The notes under the pieces: model-generated
Told to the model about the DNA's origin: nothing
The model's input: only the letters and a program-made list of their open reading frames with translations
The model's database searches: none
Program-made: the position numbers and the translations under genes
Source: Wenyingzhuangia sp. 2_MG-2023
Lineage (GTDB): Bacteria > Bacteroidota > Bacteroidia > Flavobacteriales > Flavobacteriaceae
Reading direction: 5' to 3'
Length of the DNA: 64,000 nt
Assembly: GCF_030548295.1 (NCBI RefSeq)
Contig: NZ_JAUOSB010000008.1
Location: forward strand, 1 to 64,000
In this document: in pieces, positions 53,096 to 61,975 of the stretch
Numbering within the stretch: the first letter of the stretch is position 1
Layout: each line of letters opens with the position of its first letter

Positions 53096-54145
53096 TTGAA
53101 AATATTAAAAGAAATTAAGAAAGCTTTAGGGCATAATTTGCCGTTTGTTGCTTTTAGAAATCCAAACGAAACACTTGTAACTCTTTTTGTTCAGCAATCA
53201 GTTGACTTGCATCTTTTTGATGATTTTAGTTTAAGTGGTTATGTTTTTGCTCCTTTTGACGATATAGAAACTGCTTATTTGTTGCAGCCAGATATTGTTT
53301 TTACAGATAAAATGGAGGAGGGGATAAACCTTAAAACACAGAAGATTTCAGAAGTTGAAATTATAGATGCAATCTCCAAAGTTAAGCACATATCTTTGGT
53401 GGAGAATGCAATTAAAACTATCAAGAATACATCAATTTCTAAAGTTGTTATTTCTAGAAAAGAACAGGTAGTGTTGAAAGATTTTGATAGTGTATTGGCT
53501 TTTGAAAAATTGTTGTACCAATACCCTAATGCATATGGATATATTTGGTTTCATCCTGCTGTTGGTTTGTGGATGGGTGCTACTCCAGAAACGTTGTTAA
53601 AAGTTAAGGGAGATACTTTTCATACCATGGCATTGGCAGGAACACAATCTTACAAAGGAACCACAGATGTTACGTGGGGGAACAAAGAGTTGGAAGAACA
53701 GAAAATGGTAGCAGATTTTATAAAAATCAACTTACAGAATAGTGTAGATAAATTACTGTTGTCTGATGTAGAAACCGTAAACGCAGGGAATCTGTTGCAT
53801 TTAAAAACTACTATTACAGGAACGTTAAAAAATGTTAAGGATGTGAAAAAAATTGTTGAATTGTTGCATCCAACTCCAGCAGTTTGCGGATTGCCAAAAC
53901 AAGAAAGCAAACAGTATATTTTAAAAAATGAGGATTACCACAGATCTTTTTACACAGGCTACTTAGGTGAGGTAAACAGAGAAGGAAAAACTTCTTTATT
54001 TGTAAATCTTAGGTGTTTTACAATTGAAAACAATCACATCGCAAATTTATATATAGGCGGAGGTATTACATCTGAAAGTAATCCTGAAAACGAATGGTTA
54101 GAAACAGTTGCAAAAAGTAAAGTGATGAAAAAAATTTTAATTTAA
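53096..54145 (+). CDS. Isochorismate synthase (chorismate-binding enzyme)
   Basis: This enzyme converts chorismate to isochorismate, the entry to menaquinone synthesis. The C-terminal chorismate-binding domain is clear: MALAGTQSYKG, LHLKTTITG, LHPTPAVCGLPK, SFYTGYLG, VNLRCF and YIGGGITSESNPENEW. The open frame reaches back to 53069 inside the thioesterase gene, but there is no ATG. I place the start at TTG 53096, ten bases after the thioesterase stop, giving MKILKEIKKAL and 349 residues. The two genes form a menaquinone pair. Confidence 0.9.
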   Translation: MKILKEIKKALGHNLPFVAFRNPNETLVTLFVQQSVDLHLFDDFSLSGYVFAPFDDIETAYLLQPDIVFTDKMEEGINLKTQKISEVEIIDAISKVKHISLVENAIKTIKNTSISKVVISRKEQVVLKDFDSVLAFEKLLYQYPNAYGYIWFHPAVGLWMGATPETLLKVKGDTFHTMALAGTQSYKGTTDVTWGNKELEEQKMVADFIKINLQNSVDKLLLSDVETVNAGNLLHLKTTITGTLKNVKDVKKIVELLHPTPAVCGLPKQESKQYILKNEDYHRSFYTGYLGEVNREGKTSLFVNLRCFTIENNHIANLYIGGGITSESNPENEWLETVAKSKVMKKILI

Positions 54146-54576
54146 TTTTTCTTTTTTTGAATGTGTTCTAGTAATTTTTTCTTGAAATTAGTTTCAGCAT
54201 TTCTTAATTTTAAAATTTGTTTATAATCAATAACCTTGGTTATGTCTTGATGAAATTCTTGAGCTCTGTCATAAATTTGCTGTTCTTTATCTATAATTAC
54301 ACGAAACAGTTGCTCTGCTTGTTGTTCTGACAAAGAGTTGAAATTGATGTTTTTTTGAAGTTCATTTTTAGCCTTAATCAAAGCATAAGTTTCGTTTTTG
54401 TACGTGTTGTATACAGGCCAAAATTTTTCTGCTTGATTGGGTCTTAGAGATAATTTTTCGGTAATGAAGCTTATTCTAGCGGCTCTAATATCATTTTTGT
54501 CAGTTTTGTTCTTTTGTTGTGCGTAAAAACAAAATCCAATTAAAAAGAATGCTATAAATGTGATGTTTTTTTTCAT
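54142..54576 (-). CDS. LTXXQ/CpxP-like periplasmic protein of the ECF sigma operon
   Basis: A signal peptide (1-19) is followed by a helical, charged protein of about 120 residues. LSLRPNQAEKFWPVY resembles the LTxxQ motif of Spy/CpxP-type periplasmic chaperones and sensors. The position as last gene of an operon with an ECF sigma factor and a membrane protein suggests an envelope-stress feedback role, which is inference. Its stop shares TTAA with the stop of the converging isochorismate synthase gene. Confidence 0.7.
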   Translation of the reverse strand: MKKNITFIAFFLIGFCFYAQQKNKTDKNDIRAARISFITEKLSLRPNQAEKFWPVYNTYKNETYALIKAKNELQKNINFNSLSEQQAEQLFRVIIDKEQQIYDRAQEFHQDITKVIDYKQILKLRNAETNFKKKLLEHIQKKKN

Positions 54577-54578
54577 AA

Positions 54579-55052
54579 TTAAAATTCTACAATATCATAT
54601 TCGTTTAACTCTAAAGATAATTGATCTATGTTAACAAGAGTGTTGTCTAGGTTAGAGTCTAAAAAAGCACTTATATTGATATCTATGTTGTTGATAATTT
54701 CGTTGTACTCAATATCATCTTGATATGTTAAATACTGAATAACCTCTTCATCACTTAGTTGAAGATTTTGGCTGTTGTTGTTGAAAATAAAAAATCCAAC
54801 GAGTATAGCAGCAGCAATGCTTATGTATGGAATTAATTGAATAATTCTAGATGGTTTGGTATTAACTTTAAACTCTTTAAAGTAATTAGTAGGAACTGAA
54901 AACCCAGTTTGTGTAGGAAATTGTTCTTCTATAATAGATGTGTGAATGTCCTCTGAAAAAGTCTTAAAATAATTTTCAGGAGTTTTAAAGGGGTTTTTAC
55001 CGTTGGTAATTCCTTTTAAAAAATCTTCGTTATGTATGTTTTCTGTATCCAT
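54579..55052 (-). CDS. Single-pass membrane protein, candidate anti-sigma factor
   Basis: This 157-residue protein has a soluble N-terminal part (1-85), one membrane segment (about 89-108, IIQLIPYISIAAAILVGFFIF) and an acidic C-terminal part. There is no zinc-binding HxxxCxxC anti-sigma motif. The position right after the ECF sigma gene (33-base gap) and before the periplasmic partner (2-base gap) is that of an anti-sigma or sigma-associated membrane protein. The function is inferred only from this. Confidence 0.65.
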   Translation of the reverse strand: MDTENIHNEDFLKGITNGKNPFKTPENYFKTFSEDIHTSIIEEQFPTQTGFSVPTNYFKEFKVNTKPSRIIQLIPYISIAAAILVGFFIFNNNSQNLQLSDEEVIQYLTYQDDIEYNEIINNIDINISAFLDSNLDNTLVNIDQLSLELNEYDIVEF

Positions 55053-55085
55053 GTTAAACGTTAGATGCTATTTTGTAAAAAAGGT

Positions 55086-55628
55086 TTAATATTTTTTTAT
55101 AAATGCTTCTATTTTTTTTACTGCATGATGATACGAAGATTTTAGAGCTCCTACAGATGTTTCAAGTATTTCTGACATCTCTTCGTATTTTAATTCATCA
55201 AAATATTTCATGTTAAAAACCAATTGTTGTTTATGAGGCAATTCTGCAATGGCTTTTTGTAGAATGACTTGAATGGTATCTCCATCAAACAATTCATCAT
55301 CTTGAACAGAGCTTCTAAGTTCCTTTTGATATTCTTCAATAGGAATGTTTGATTTTTTAGCCTTTTGATTCAAGAAAGTAATGGCTTCATTGGTGGCAAT
55401 TCGATACATCCAAGAAAATAATTTACTTTCCTCTTTAAAACCACTAATGTTTTTATAAACTTTTATAAACGTATTTTGCAGAACATCATCTGTATCATCG
55501 TGATTGATTACGATTTTACGAATGTGCCAGTACAACCTTTCCTTGTATAGTTTTACTAATTGGTCAAAAGCTTTTTTGAGCTTTTTAGGATCTTTAAGAT
55601 CTCTAATGAGTTGTTCTTCTTCAGTCAA
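55086..55628 (-). CDS. ECF-type RNA polymerase sigma factor
   Basis: Sigma-70 region 2 (about 22-95, with DDVLQNTFIKVYKNI and SWMYRIATNEAITFL) and region 4 (about 120-178, with LPHKQQLVFNMKYFDELKYEEMSEIL and SVGALKSSYHHAVKKI) are present, without region 3, as in ECF factors. At 180 residues it is normal. The start codon is TTG; no ATG is available. It begins 13 bases after the stop of the unknown 479-residue gene and may be co-transcribed with it. Confidence 0.94.
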   Translation of the reverse strand: MTEEEQLIRDLKDPKKLKKAFDQLVKLYKERLYWHIRKIVINHDDTDDVLQNTFIKVYKNISGFKEESKLFSWMYRIATNEAITFLNQKAKKSNIPIEEYQKELRSSVQDDELFDGDTIQVILQKAIAELPHKQQLVFNMKYFDELKYEEMSEILETSVGALKSSYHHAVKKIEAFIKKY

Positions 55629-55641
55629 ATTACTTTACGCG

Positions 55642-57081
55642 TTATATTTGTTTTTTATAACCAAATAAGCCTTTAAATTTTATGGTTTCTGCAATTCCTT
55701 CCGGCAGCATAGCTTCCCATCCTTTCTCATTCGTTCGTATTTTCTTAAATACATCAGGAGCTTGAATTTTCATATGCTCTATATGATAGTTTGTAATATC
55801 TATAATTTTATGAGAAGATTTAAAATAAGCATACAATTCTTTAATTCTATGGTTTATTTTTAAATTATTACTATCAATAATAGTATGTTCTTTGTCGCAT
55901 AGAATAGGGTAAAGGTATATTTTTAAATTATGAGAAAACAATTTTCCTACACCTTCTAAAATACTACCTTTTAAATTGTTGTAATATTTAATGTCAAAAA
56001 TATTCATAATACTATCAGCACCCATGGCAAAGCCAATTTGTTCATTGGTAAACTCACCAAAGTACTCTGCTAATTTGTAATATTCCTGAAAGTTGGTAAT
56101 CATTACTATTTGTCCTAAAGAGCATAGCAAATCTGCTCTGTCTAAAAAGTCCCTCTCGTTAATTTCTCCTTCATTTTTTAAATTAGATAAAGTAATTTCA
56201 AAGATGGTTTTGGTTCTTGCAGGATCTACTCTTTTGTCTGCAAAAAATAATTTTTGAGATTCTTCGTACACATCCATATTTACTTTGGTTACAGGTCTAA
56301 ATCTCCCGCGTAAAGCCAAAATGTTTTTTTTGTATAATTCTTGAGCAGGTAATAAGTTCTTTCCAGTATCGTTAAACATAACAGCATTGGTCATACCGTT
56401 TTTCACCAATTGCAAGCTCATCAATCTATTGTCTACATAGGTAAAACGAGGACCCGAAAAGTTGATCATGTCTATTTCTAGCTCATCAATTTCAATATTA
56501 TCGTATAAAGAACTAATCAAATCTTTAGGATTGTCATTGTGATAAAAAGCTCCATAAATTAAATTCACACCTAATCTACCCAAAGTTTCTTGTTGTAATG
56601 TAGCATCATTTTGCTTGAACCTTAGATGCAATACAATTTCATTATGAGGTTCGTGTGGAGATAATTGAAAATGAATACCAACCCAACCATGACCTTTAAA
56701 TTGTTTTGCAAAATCTATAGTAGCAACCGTGTTGGCATAACTAAAAAACATTTTACTAGGATGTTTACTTCTATCCAATCTGTTTTCAATCAACTGTATC
56801 TCATGATTCAGCATTTTTTTCAAACGACTTTCAGTCACATACCTTTTGTCATCTTCAATTCCATAAATAGCATCAGAAAAATCTTTGTCATAAGCACTCA
56901 TCGCTTTCGCAATTGTTCCAGAAGATCCACCTGCTCTAAAAAAATGACGAACTGTTTCTTGTCCTGCACCAATTTCTGAAAATGTTCCGTAAATATTCTT
57001 ATTAAGGTTGATTTTTAGCGCTTTGGTTTTACTTGTTAAGATGTTTTCTACTATAATATCTCCTTTGTGTGATACTGGCAT
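55642..57081 (-). CDS. Conserved-looking cytoplasmic protein of unknown function
   Basis: I do not recognise a named domain. The product has 479 residues from the ATG at 57081 (the frame is open to a TTG at 57117, but that lies in a promoter-like region). It is soluble, with no signal peptide or membrane segment. Motifs that look conserved are FSEIGAGQETVRHFFRAGG near the start, FSYANTVATIDF, GRLGVNLIYGAFY, FSGPRFTYVDNRLMSLQLV and LRGRFRPV. It is divergent from the MBL hydrolase gene and upstream of the sigma operon. Close homologues are sometimes given nucleotidyltransferase-like names, but I see nothing to support this. Confidence 0.7.
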   Translation of the reverse strand: MPVSHKGDIIVENILTSKTKALKINLNKNIYGTFSEIGAGQETVRHFFRAGGSSGTIAKAMSAYDKDFSDAIYGIEDDKRYVTESRLKKMLNHEIQLIENRLDRSKHPSKMFFSYANTVATIDFAKQFKGHGWVGIHFQLSPHEPHNEIVLHLRFKQNDATLQQETLGRLGVNLIYGAFYHNDNPKDLISSLYDNIEIDELEIDMINFSGPRFTYVDNRLMSLQLVKNGMTNAVMFNDTGKNLLPAQELYKKNILALRGRFRPVTKVNMDVYEESQKLFFADKRVDPARTKTIFEITLSNLKNEGEINERDFLDRADLLCSLGQIVMITNFQEYYKLAEYFGEFTNEQIGFAMGADSIMNIFDIKYYNNLKGSILEGVGKLFSHNLKIYLYPILCDKEHTIIDSNNLKINHRIKELYAYFKSSHKIIDITNYHIEHMKIQAPDVFKKIRTNEKGWEAMLPEGIAETIKFKGLFGYKKQI

Positions 57082-57105
57082 ATTGATTATTTCTATATTA
57101 CCTAC

Positions 57106-57154
57106 CAAATATACCAAATTTAGAGTTTTAACTAGCTGTGTTTTCGTATTTTTG
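57106..57154. promoter_or_regulatory. Divergent promoter region
   Basis: Two TAnnTTTG elements on the minus strand (57106-57113 and 57115-57122) point to the gene at 57081, and one on the plus strand (TATTTTTG, 57147-57154) points to the MBL gene at 57172. Confidence 0.45.
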
Positions 57155-57171
57155 ATATAAGATTTTAAACC

Positions 57172-57936
57172 ATGAGAGTTACGTTTTTAGGCACAGGAAC
57201 TTCGCAAGGTATTCCGATGTTATTATCGGACGAACCCGTTAATTTTTCTACAGATATTAAAGATAAGAGAATGCGTTCTTCAGTTTTTATAGAATGGGAA
57301 AGTGGGAGCGTTTTGGTAGATTGTGGAGCAGATTTTAGAATGCAAATGTTGCAGAATAATATTAGAGACATTGATGCAATTTTATTTACTCACGAACATT
57401 CAGATCACATAGCGGGACTGGATGATATAAGACCTTATTGCTATAAAAAAGGACCAATGCCTGTGTATGCAATACAAAGGGTGATGGAAAGTTTGGCAAA
57501 AAGATATGATTATATTTTTACTACCGAAAATAGATATCCTGGAGCTGCTGCTGTTATTCCTAATATTATTGATGATCAGCCCTTCCTTTTAGAAACTAAA
57601 AGAGTTATACCGATTCATATTGGGCATGGATGGTTGCCTATTTTAGGTTACAGGATAGACAATTTTGCATATTTAACAGACGTAAAAACTATTGAAGATT
57701 CCGAAATGGAAAAACTCAAAGGGTTGGATGTTTTGGTTTTGAGTGCGTTGAGAATAGAAGAACATCCAACACATTTAAACCTGGAGCAAGCGTTAGAAAT
57801 GGTAAAAGTATTACAACCCAAGCAAGCTTATTTTACACACATCAGTCACAGATTGGGGTTTCATGAAGAAGTTAGTAAAAACTTGCCAGAAAATGTGTTT
57901 TTGGCTTATGATGGGTTGACTATTGAAATTATTTAA
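57172..57936 (+). CDS. MBL-fold metallo-hydrolase, PhnP-like
   Basis: This is a binuclear metal hydrolase of the PhnP/RNase Z-like group. TFLGTGTSQGIP at the start, the metal motif THEHSDHIAG, later HIGHG, LTDVKT and the final THISH give the full MBL residue set. The group includes cyclic phosphodiesterases; the actual substrate is unknown. At 254 residues it is complete and cytoplasmic. A small YqaE gene follows 40 bases later on the same strand. Confidence 0.9.
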   Translation: MRVTFLGTGTSQGIPMLLSDEPVNFSTDIKDKRMRSSVFIEWESGSVLVDCGADFRMQMLQNNIRDIDAILFTHEHSDHIAGLDDIRPYCYKKGPMPVYAIQRVMESLAKRYDYIFTTENRYPGAAAVIPNIIDDQPFLLETKRVIPIHIGHGWLPILGYRIDNFAYLTDVKTIEDSEMEKLKGLDVLVLSALRIEEHPTHLNLEQALEMVKVLQPKQAYFTHISHRLGFHEEVSKNLPENVFLAYDGLTIEII

Positions 57937-57976
57937 AGTTATAAAAAATTAGAAGTCACTTTTAAAACAAGAAATT

Positions 57977-58138
57977 ATGAATAAAATTTTACTGATTATT
58001 TTATCTTTTTTTCTGCCTCCATTGGCAGTATACCTAAAAAGAGGAGCAGACAAACACATTGTAATTAATATTATTTTATGTTTTGTTTTTTGGGTTCCTG
58101 CTGTGTTTCACTCTCTTTGGGTTGTGGTACAGGATTAG
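57977..58138 (+). CDS. YqaE/Pmp3-family small membrane protein
   Basis: A 53-residue protein starting MNKILLIILSFFLPPLAVYL shows the Pmp3/YqaE pattern: a first membrane helix with FLPPLAV, a short polar loop (KRGADKH) and a second helix with NIILCFVFWVPAVFHSLWVV. Such proteins are small membrane proteolipids linked to salt and membrane-potential stress in yeast and plants; their bacterial role is unclear. The gene is short and easily missed. It lies 40 bases after the MBL gene and is followed by a terminator. Confidence 0.88.
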   Translation: MNKILLIILSFFLPPLAVYLKRGADKHIVINIILCFVFWVPAVFHSLWVVVQD

Positions 58139-58207
58139 TATTTTTTGTAAATTTCAATATTTAATAAAATATAACGAAAAGACAATAGTTCACATATTCA
58201 ATCAAAA

Positions 58208-58237
58208 AAAAACGCTCAACTTATGTTGAGCGTTTTT
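58208..58237. terminator. Bidirectional terminator between yqaE and the Oar-like gene
   Basis: A 13-base perfect stem (core ACGCTCAAC) with a 4-base loop has an A-run before it and a T-run after it. It lies between two converging genes and differs at one base of 30 from the hairpin at 61943-61972. Confidence 0.88.
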
Positions 58238-58269
58238 AGTTATATACTTATTGTATTTAATTTTTTAAT

Positions 58270-61200
58270 TTAGAAAGAATATTTTGCTCCTATTTGAAGT
58301 TTCCAAGTATTACCATAATAACTGTCATAATCATAAGTACTTTCAGGGTACTCACCATCAACCTTATTAAATGAATAAGAAGGAGTGTTATTTGAATCTT
58401 TTCCTTCGTATCTTAGAACTTGTCCATTGTTAGAAATACTATTGTTTTTCTCCACTCCCCATTTAGAATTTAACATGTTTCCTACATTTATAATATCAAA
58501 CGTAAATTGTAAAGTGTTTTTAGTTTCTCCAACGTTGATATAGTACTCACGTGCTAGTCTTAAATCAAAACTATGCACCCAAGGGCTGCGTGCTGCATTA
58601 GCTTCGGCATACTTACCTTTATTGGCTTTTAAGTAACTATCTTGCTCCATAAAATCAAAGAAAGCATCTTCATCTGCAACACTAATAAAATTGATGTCTC
58701 CTTTTTCTTTCGGAATGTAAATTAAATCTGTAGAAATTCCATCACCATTCATGTCATTAGAATAGGTAAAGCTATATCCTTCAGGTGAGTGTCCAGAATA
58801 GAATAAGTTAAAAAATGTAGCAGATTTTAAGCTATTACTAGTCCAAGGCAGTTTGTAAGAGATTGATGATATAACTTTATTAGGAACTACATATTGAGAA
58901 CGTTGAAGTTCTGGTAAATGTGGTCCGTTTACAGCATCTAAACCAGAATAGGCAGAATATGCATTACTACCTGGCATACCTGAAATCTCTTTTGATTCTG
59001 TGTAAGTATAAGCTGCCATTAGGTTTAAATCTTTTACTGGTTGTGCTTTTAAGGTAATGTTACCAATAGCTCCCCAACCTTCATTAGTGTTTGATAAAAC
59101 AAATGCATCTTTTGAAGTGTAAGTAATATCTGCAGGATAGATATACCTGTTATCAGAACCAGAAAAACGTTCCCAAGTAGCATCTGGCTGCATTAGGTTA
59201 TAGTTTTTAAGCATTACACCATTCAATGTTTTTGTATAAATTCCTTCTAAAGTAACTTGCATAGGAAAAGATGTTGGTACTTGGTAGTCAAACGCTAAAG
59301 ATGTTTTCCATACTTGTGGCATCTTAAAGTCTGTAGCAACTGCATTTACAGCACTTGGTAAAACACCATCTTCTGGAGTGATGGTATTTGGTAGATTTAA
59401 TCTATCAATCATTTCATCTACATCTGTAATCATTGGACCTGCTAAGCCAGCTAAAGCAGGATCAACAGAGCTAACAGAACCATCTGCATTATATCTTGTA
59501 TTAGCTTGATAACTTCCTTGTACCATTCCTGAATTGGTTGGCATGTTTGTAAAGAATACCAATGGTAATCTTCCTGAGAAAACACCTGTTCCTCCACGAA
59601 GTTTAAAAGAGTTATCTCCTTTAACATCCCAAGAAAAACCAACTCTTGGAGAAAATAATACATTCGCATCTGGCCATTTACCTGTATCTATATTTGTACC
59701 ATTATAGTCTAAATCTAAAATAGCGTTGTTTGTGATTAAATTGTCATCATATTTTAAATAATCTGCACGAATTCCGTATGATAATTTAAAGTTTTTATTG
59801 ATGTTCCAATCATCTTGTGCATAAATTCCATATTGAGAAAAAGCAACTTCAGCATTTGGATTTTCTTCACCATCGTAACCATAAGTTAAAGCAAAATCTC
59901 TTGGTGCAGCTTGATTAAGAAAATCATCAAGACTTGCATAACGGTAATAACCAGTACCGTTTCTCATGTAAGAATTGTTTGCCAATTGGTGTTCATAACT
60001 AACTCCTCCAGTAATGGTATGATTGTCTAAATAATAAGTTAAATTATTAATAGCTGTAAATGTGTTGTTGTTTACTGCATTGTTCCAAGTAAATAATTCG
60101 TAACCAGCAGAAATATAAGGTTCGTCAATTTGATTTCCAGACCCATCAAGACCATTCATAATATCAATAAACGGGAATGGAGAAGAGTTGGTACCACGAG
60201 CATCTTGTATTTTAGAATACGTTGTTAAAAATTGATTTGATAATTTATCTGAAATTCTACTGTTTAAATCCAATGAAAATGAACTAACAATGTTATCCAT
60301 TGAATAAGTTGAGTTAGAGAAAGCCATCGAATTTGCTGAAATACGATCCATAGCTCTGTTACGAGATCCTGCGTTATTAGAGTTTCCGTTGGTAGCGTTC
60401 CATCCTTGATTCTTAACGTAGTTGTATCTAAAACTTAATTTATGATCATCGTTAATGTTCCAGTCTATACGAGCAAGTAATTTTTTGTTGGTTTCATCTG
60501 CAGGATAATTTGTGTAAGAACCTGGATTGTAACCATAATTGTCTATTAAATGTTGTTTCACTAACTCCATATCAGCAATACTAGTACGAGAAAGATATTG
60601 ATCCAAATTGGCAACACCGTCTTGAGAAGGTCTCCAGTTTACCACTTGTCCGGGTTCTACTACAGATTCAGCATTTACAAAAAAGAATAATTTATTCTTA
60701 ATAATAGGACCTCCTAAAGTTACCCCAAAAGTTTTTGTAGACTCCTCATTACGTTCTCCAAGATCCATTTTGTTGATTCTGTTTCCACGCATTTCTTGGT
60801 TATTGAAAAAACCGTACACAGAACCTTTAAATTTATTTGTTCCTGATTTGGTAATGGCATTTATTCCCCCACCAATAAAATTGGTTTGTCTAACATCAAA
60901 AGGAGAAACTACTACTTGAATTTCTTCAATAGCATTTATAGAAATAGGATTACCTCCCCCTGGTAAGCTAGAGCTTAACCCAAAGTTATTGTTAAAGTTA
61001 GCCCCATCAACAGTAAAGTTTGTAGAACGACCATCTCCACCAGCCATACTCATTCCATCTGCATATGGAGAAATACGTGCAATGTCAGAAATACTTCTAT
61101 TAATAGTTGGCATAGAAGATATCTGTTGGTTAGAAATATTTGTTGTTGCTCCTGTTTTATCTGCCGAAAACTTGGATCTTCTAGCAGAAAGAACAACTTC

Positions 61201-61548
61201 ATCTAGAGAAACATTTTCTTCTGTTAAAACAACGTTATGAAGATAAGCTGCACCTAAACCAATGGTGATGTTGTTAGTCGTGTTTTTTCCATATCCAATA
61301 TAAGATATTTCTACCGTATAGGGTCCCCCAACACGCATACCTGGTAGATTATAACGTCCTTCGTCATTTGTAACTCCACCGTAAACTGTACCAGAAGGTG
61401 TGTGAGTTGCAATAACAGTTGCTCCCATAATAGTTTCTTGCTTGTCTGTAACTCTACCACTTATACTGGAAGTGGTTACTTGAGCCATCATTTCTGAAGT
61501 GCATAAAATCACAAGAGAAATGAATAAAAATTGTAATGTTTTAGTCAT
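58270..61548 (-). CDS. Oar-like TonB-dependent outer-membrane receptor
   Basis: A signal peptide (1-22) precedes a carboxypeptidase-regulatory-like domain (about 28-115, SISGRVTDKQETIMGATV), a plug domain with SLDEVVLSARRSKFSADKTGA and FTVDGANFNNNFG, and a long barrel ending in WKLQIGAKYSF. The pattern is that of Oar-like receptors (related to Myxococcus Oar), not SusC: the SusC signature with KDASATAIYG is absent and no SusD follows. The substrate is unknown. At 1092 residues it is complete. It is a single-gene unit between two almost identical terminators. Confidence 0.92.
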   Translation of the reverse strand: MTKTLQFLFISLVILCTSEMMAQVTTSSISGRVTDKQETIMGATVIATHTPSGTVYGGVTNDEGRYNLPGMRVGGPYTVEISYIGYGKNTTNNITIGLGAAYLHNVVLTEENVSLDEVVLSARRSKFSADKTGATTNISNQQISSMPTINRSISDIARISPYADGMSMAGGDGRSTNFTVDGANFNNNFGLSSSLPGGGNPISINAIEEIQVVVSPFDVRQTNFIGGGINAITKSGTNKFKGSVYGFFNNQEMRGNRINKMDLGERNEESTKTFGVTLGGPIIKNKLFFFVNAESVVEPGQVVNWRPSQDGVANLDQYLSRTSIADMELVKQHLIDNYGYNPGSYTNYPADETNKKLLARIDWNINDDHKLSFRYNYVKNQGWNATNGNSNNAGSRNRAMDRISANSMAFSNSTYSMDNIVSSFSLDLNSRISDKLSNQFLTTYSKIQDARGTNSSPFPFIDIMNGLDGSGNQIDEPYISAGYELFTWNNAVNNNTFTAINNLTYYLDNHTITGGVSYEHQLANNSYMRNGTGYYRYASLDDFLNQAAPRDFALTYGYDGEENPNAEVAFSQYGIYAQDDWNINKNFKLSYGIRADYLKYDDNLITNNAILDLDYNGTNIDTGKWPDANVLFSPRVGFSWDVKGDNSFKLRGGTGVFSGRLPLVFFTNMPTNSGMVQGSYQANTRYNADGSVSSVDPALAGLAGPMITDVDEMIDRLNLPNTITPEDGVLPSAVNAVATDFKMPQVWKTSLAFDYQVPTSFPMQVTLEGIYTKTLNGVMLKNYNLMQPDATWERFSGSDNRYIYPADITYTSKDAFVLSNTNEGWGAIGNITLKAQPVKDLNLMAAYTYTESKEISGMPGSNAYSAYSGLDAVNGPHLPELQRSQYVVPNKVISSISYKLPWTSNSLKSATFFNLFYSGHSPEGYSFTYSNDMNGDGISTDLIYIPKEKGDINFISVADEDAFFDFMEQDSYLKANKGKYAEANAARSPWVHSFDLRLAREYYINVGETKNTLQFTFDIINVGNMLNSKWGVEKNNSISNNGQVLRYEGKDSNNTPSYSFNKVDGEYPESTYDYDSYYGNTWKLQIGAKYSF

Positions 61549-61942
61549 AATTAATAGTTGAAATTGTTATACAATCTTACATCTTTTTTCAACGATTAAT
61601 AATAAATAATTGTTAATAAAAACCTAATTTACAGATAGATAAGTGTGTTTCAGGTCTGTTGTGGATTTAATGAAATTATGAGTCTAAATTTATCAGGTTG
61701 ATTGTTTTTTTGAAATTAAATTGAGAATAATAGTGTTAAAAACGAAGTTGTTTTAGTGAAAAATAGATTTTAGACTCAAATATCAAACTGAAAATTCATT
61801 TTAAGATGCTATTTTGGACTCCAAACGTAAAGCAGATATATGTAGTAATGATTTCCAAATTTTTAAATTAAAATTTAATGGCTTTTGATTTTTTGTTTGG
61901 AATTAGAAGCTTGTTAAAAAGACTTATTATTTCTTTTAAAAT
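61549..61942. other. Intergenic region upstream of the Oar-like gene
   Basis: This AT-rich region of about 390 bases must carry the promoter of the Oar-like gene on the minus strand. I cannot pick a convincing -7/-33 pair, and I see no open frame or RNA gene. Confidence 0.4.
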
Positions 61943-61972
61943 AAAAACGCTCAACTTAAGTTGAGCGTTTTT
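61943..61972 (-). terminator. Terminator of the dihydroorotase-like/esterase operon
   Basis: A perfect 30-base palindrome with core ACGCTCAACTTAAGTTGAGC is followed by further T residues. It lies 3 bases after the stop of the alpha/beta-hydrolase gene. Confidence 0.88.
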
Positions 61973-61975
61973 TTA

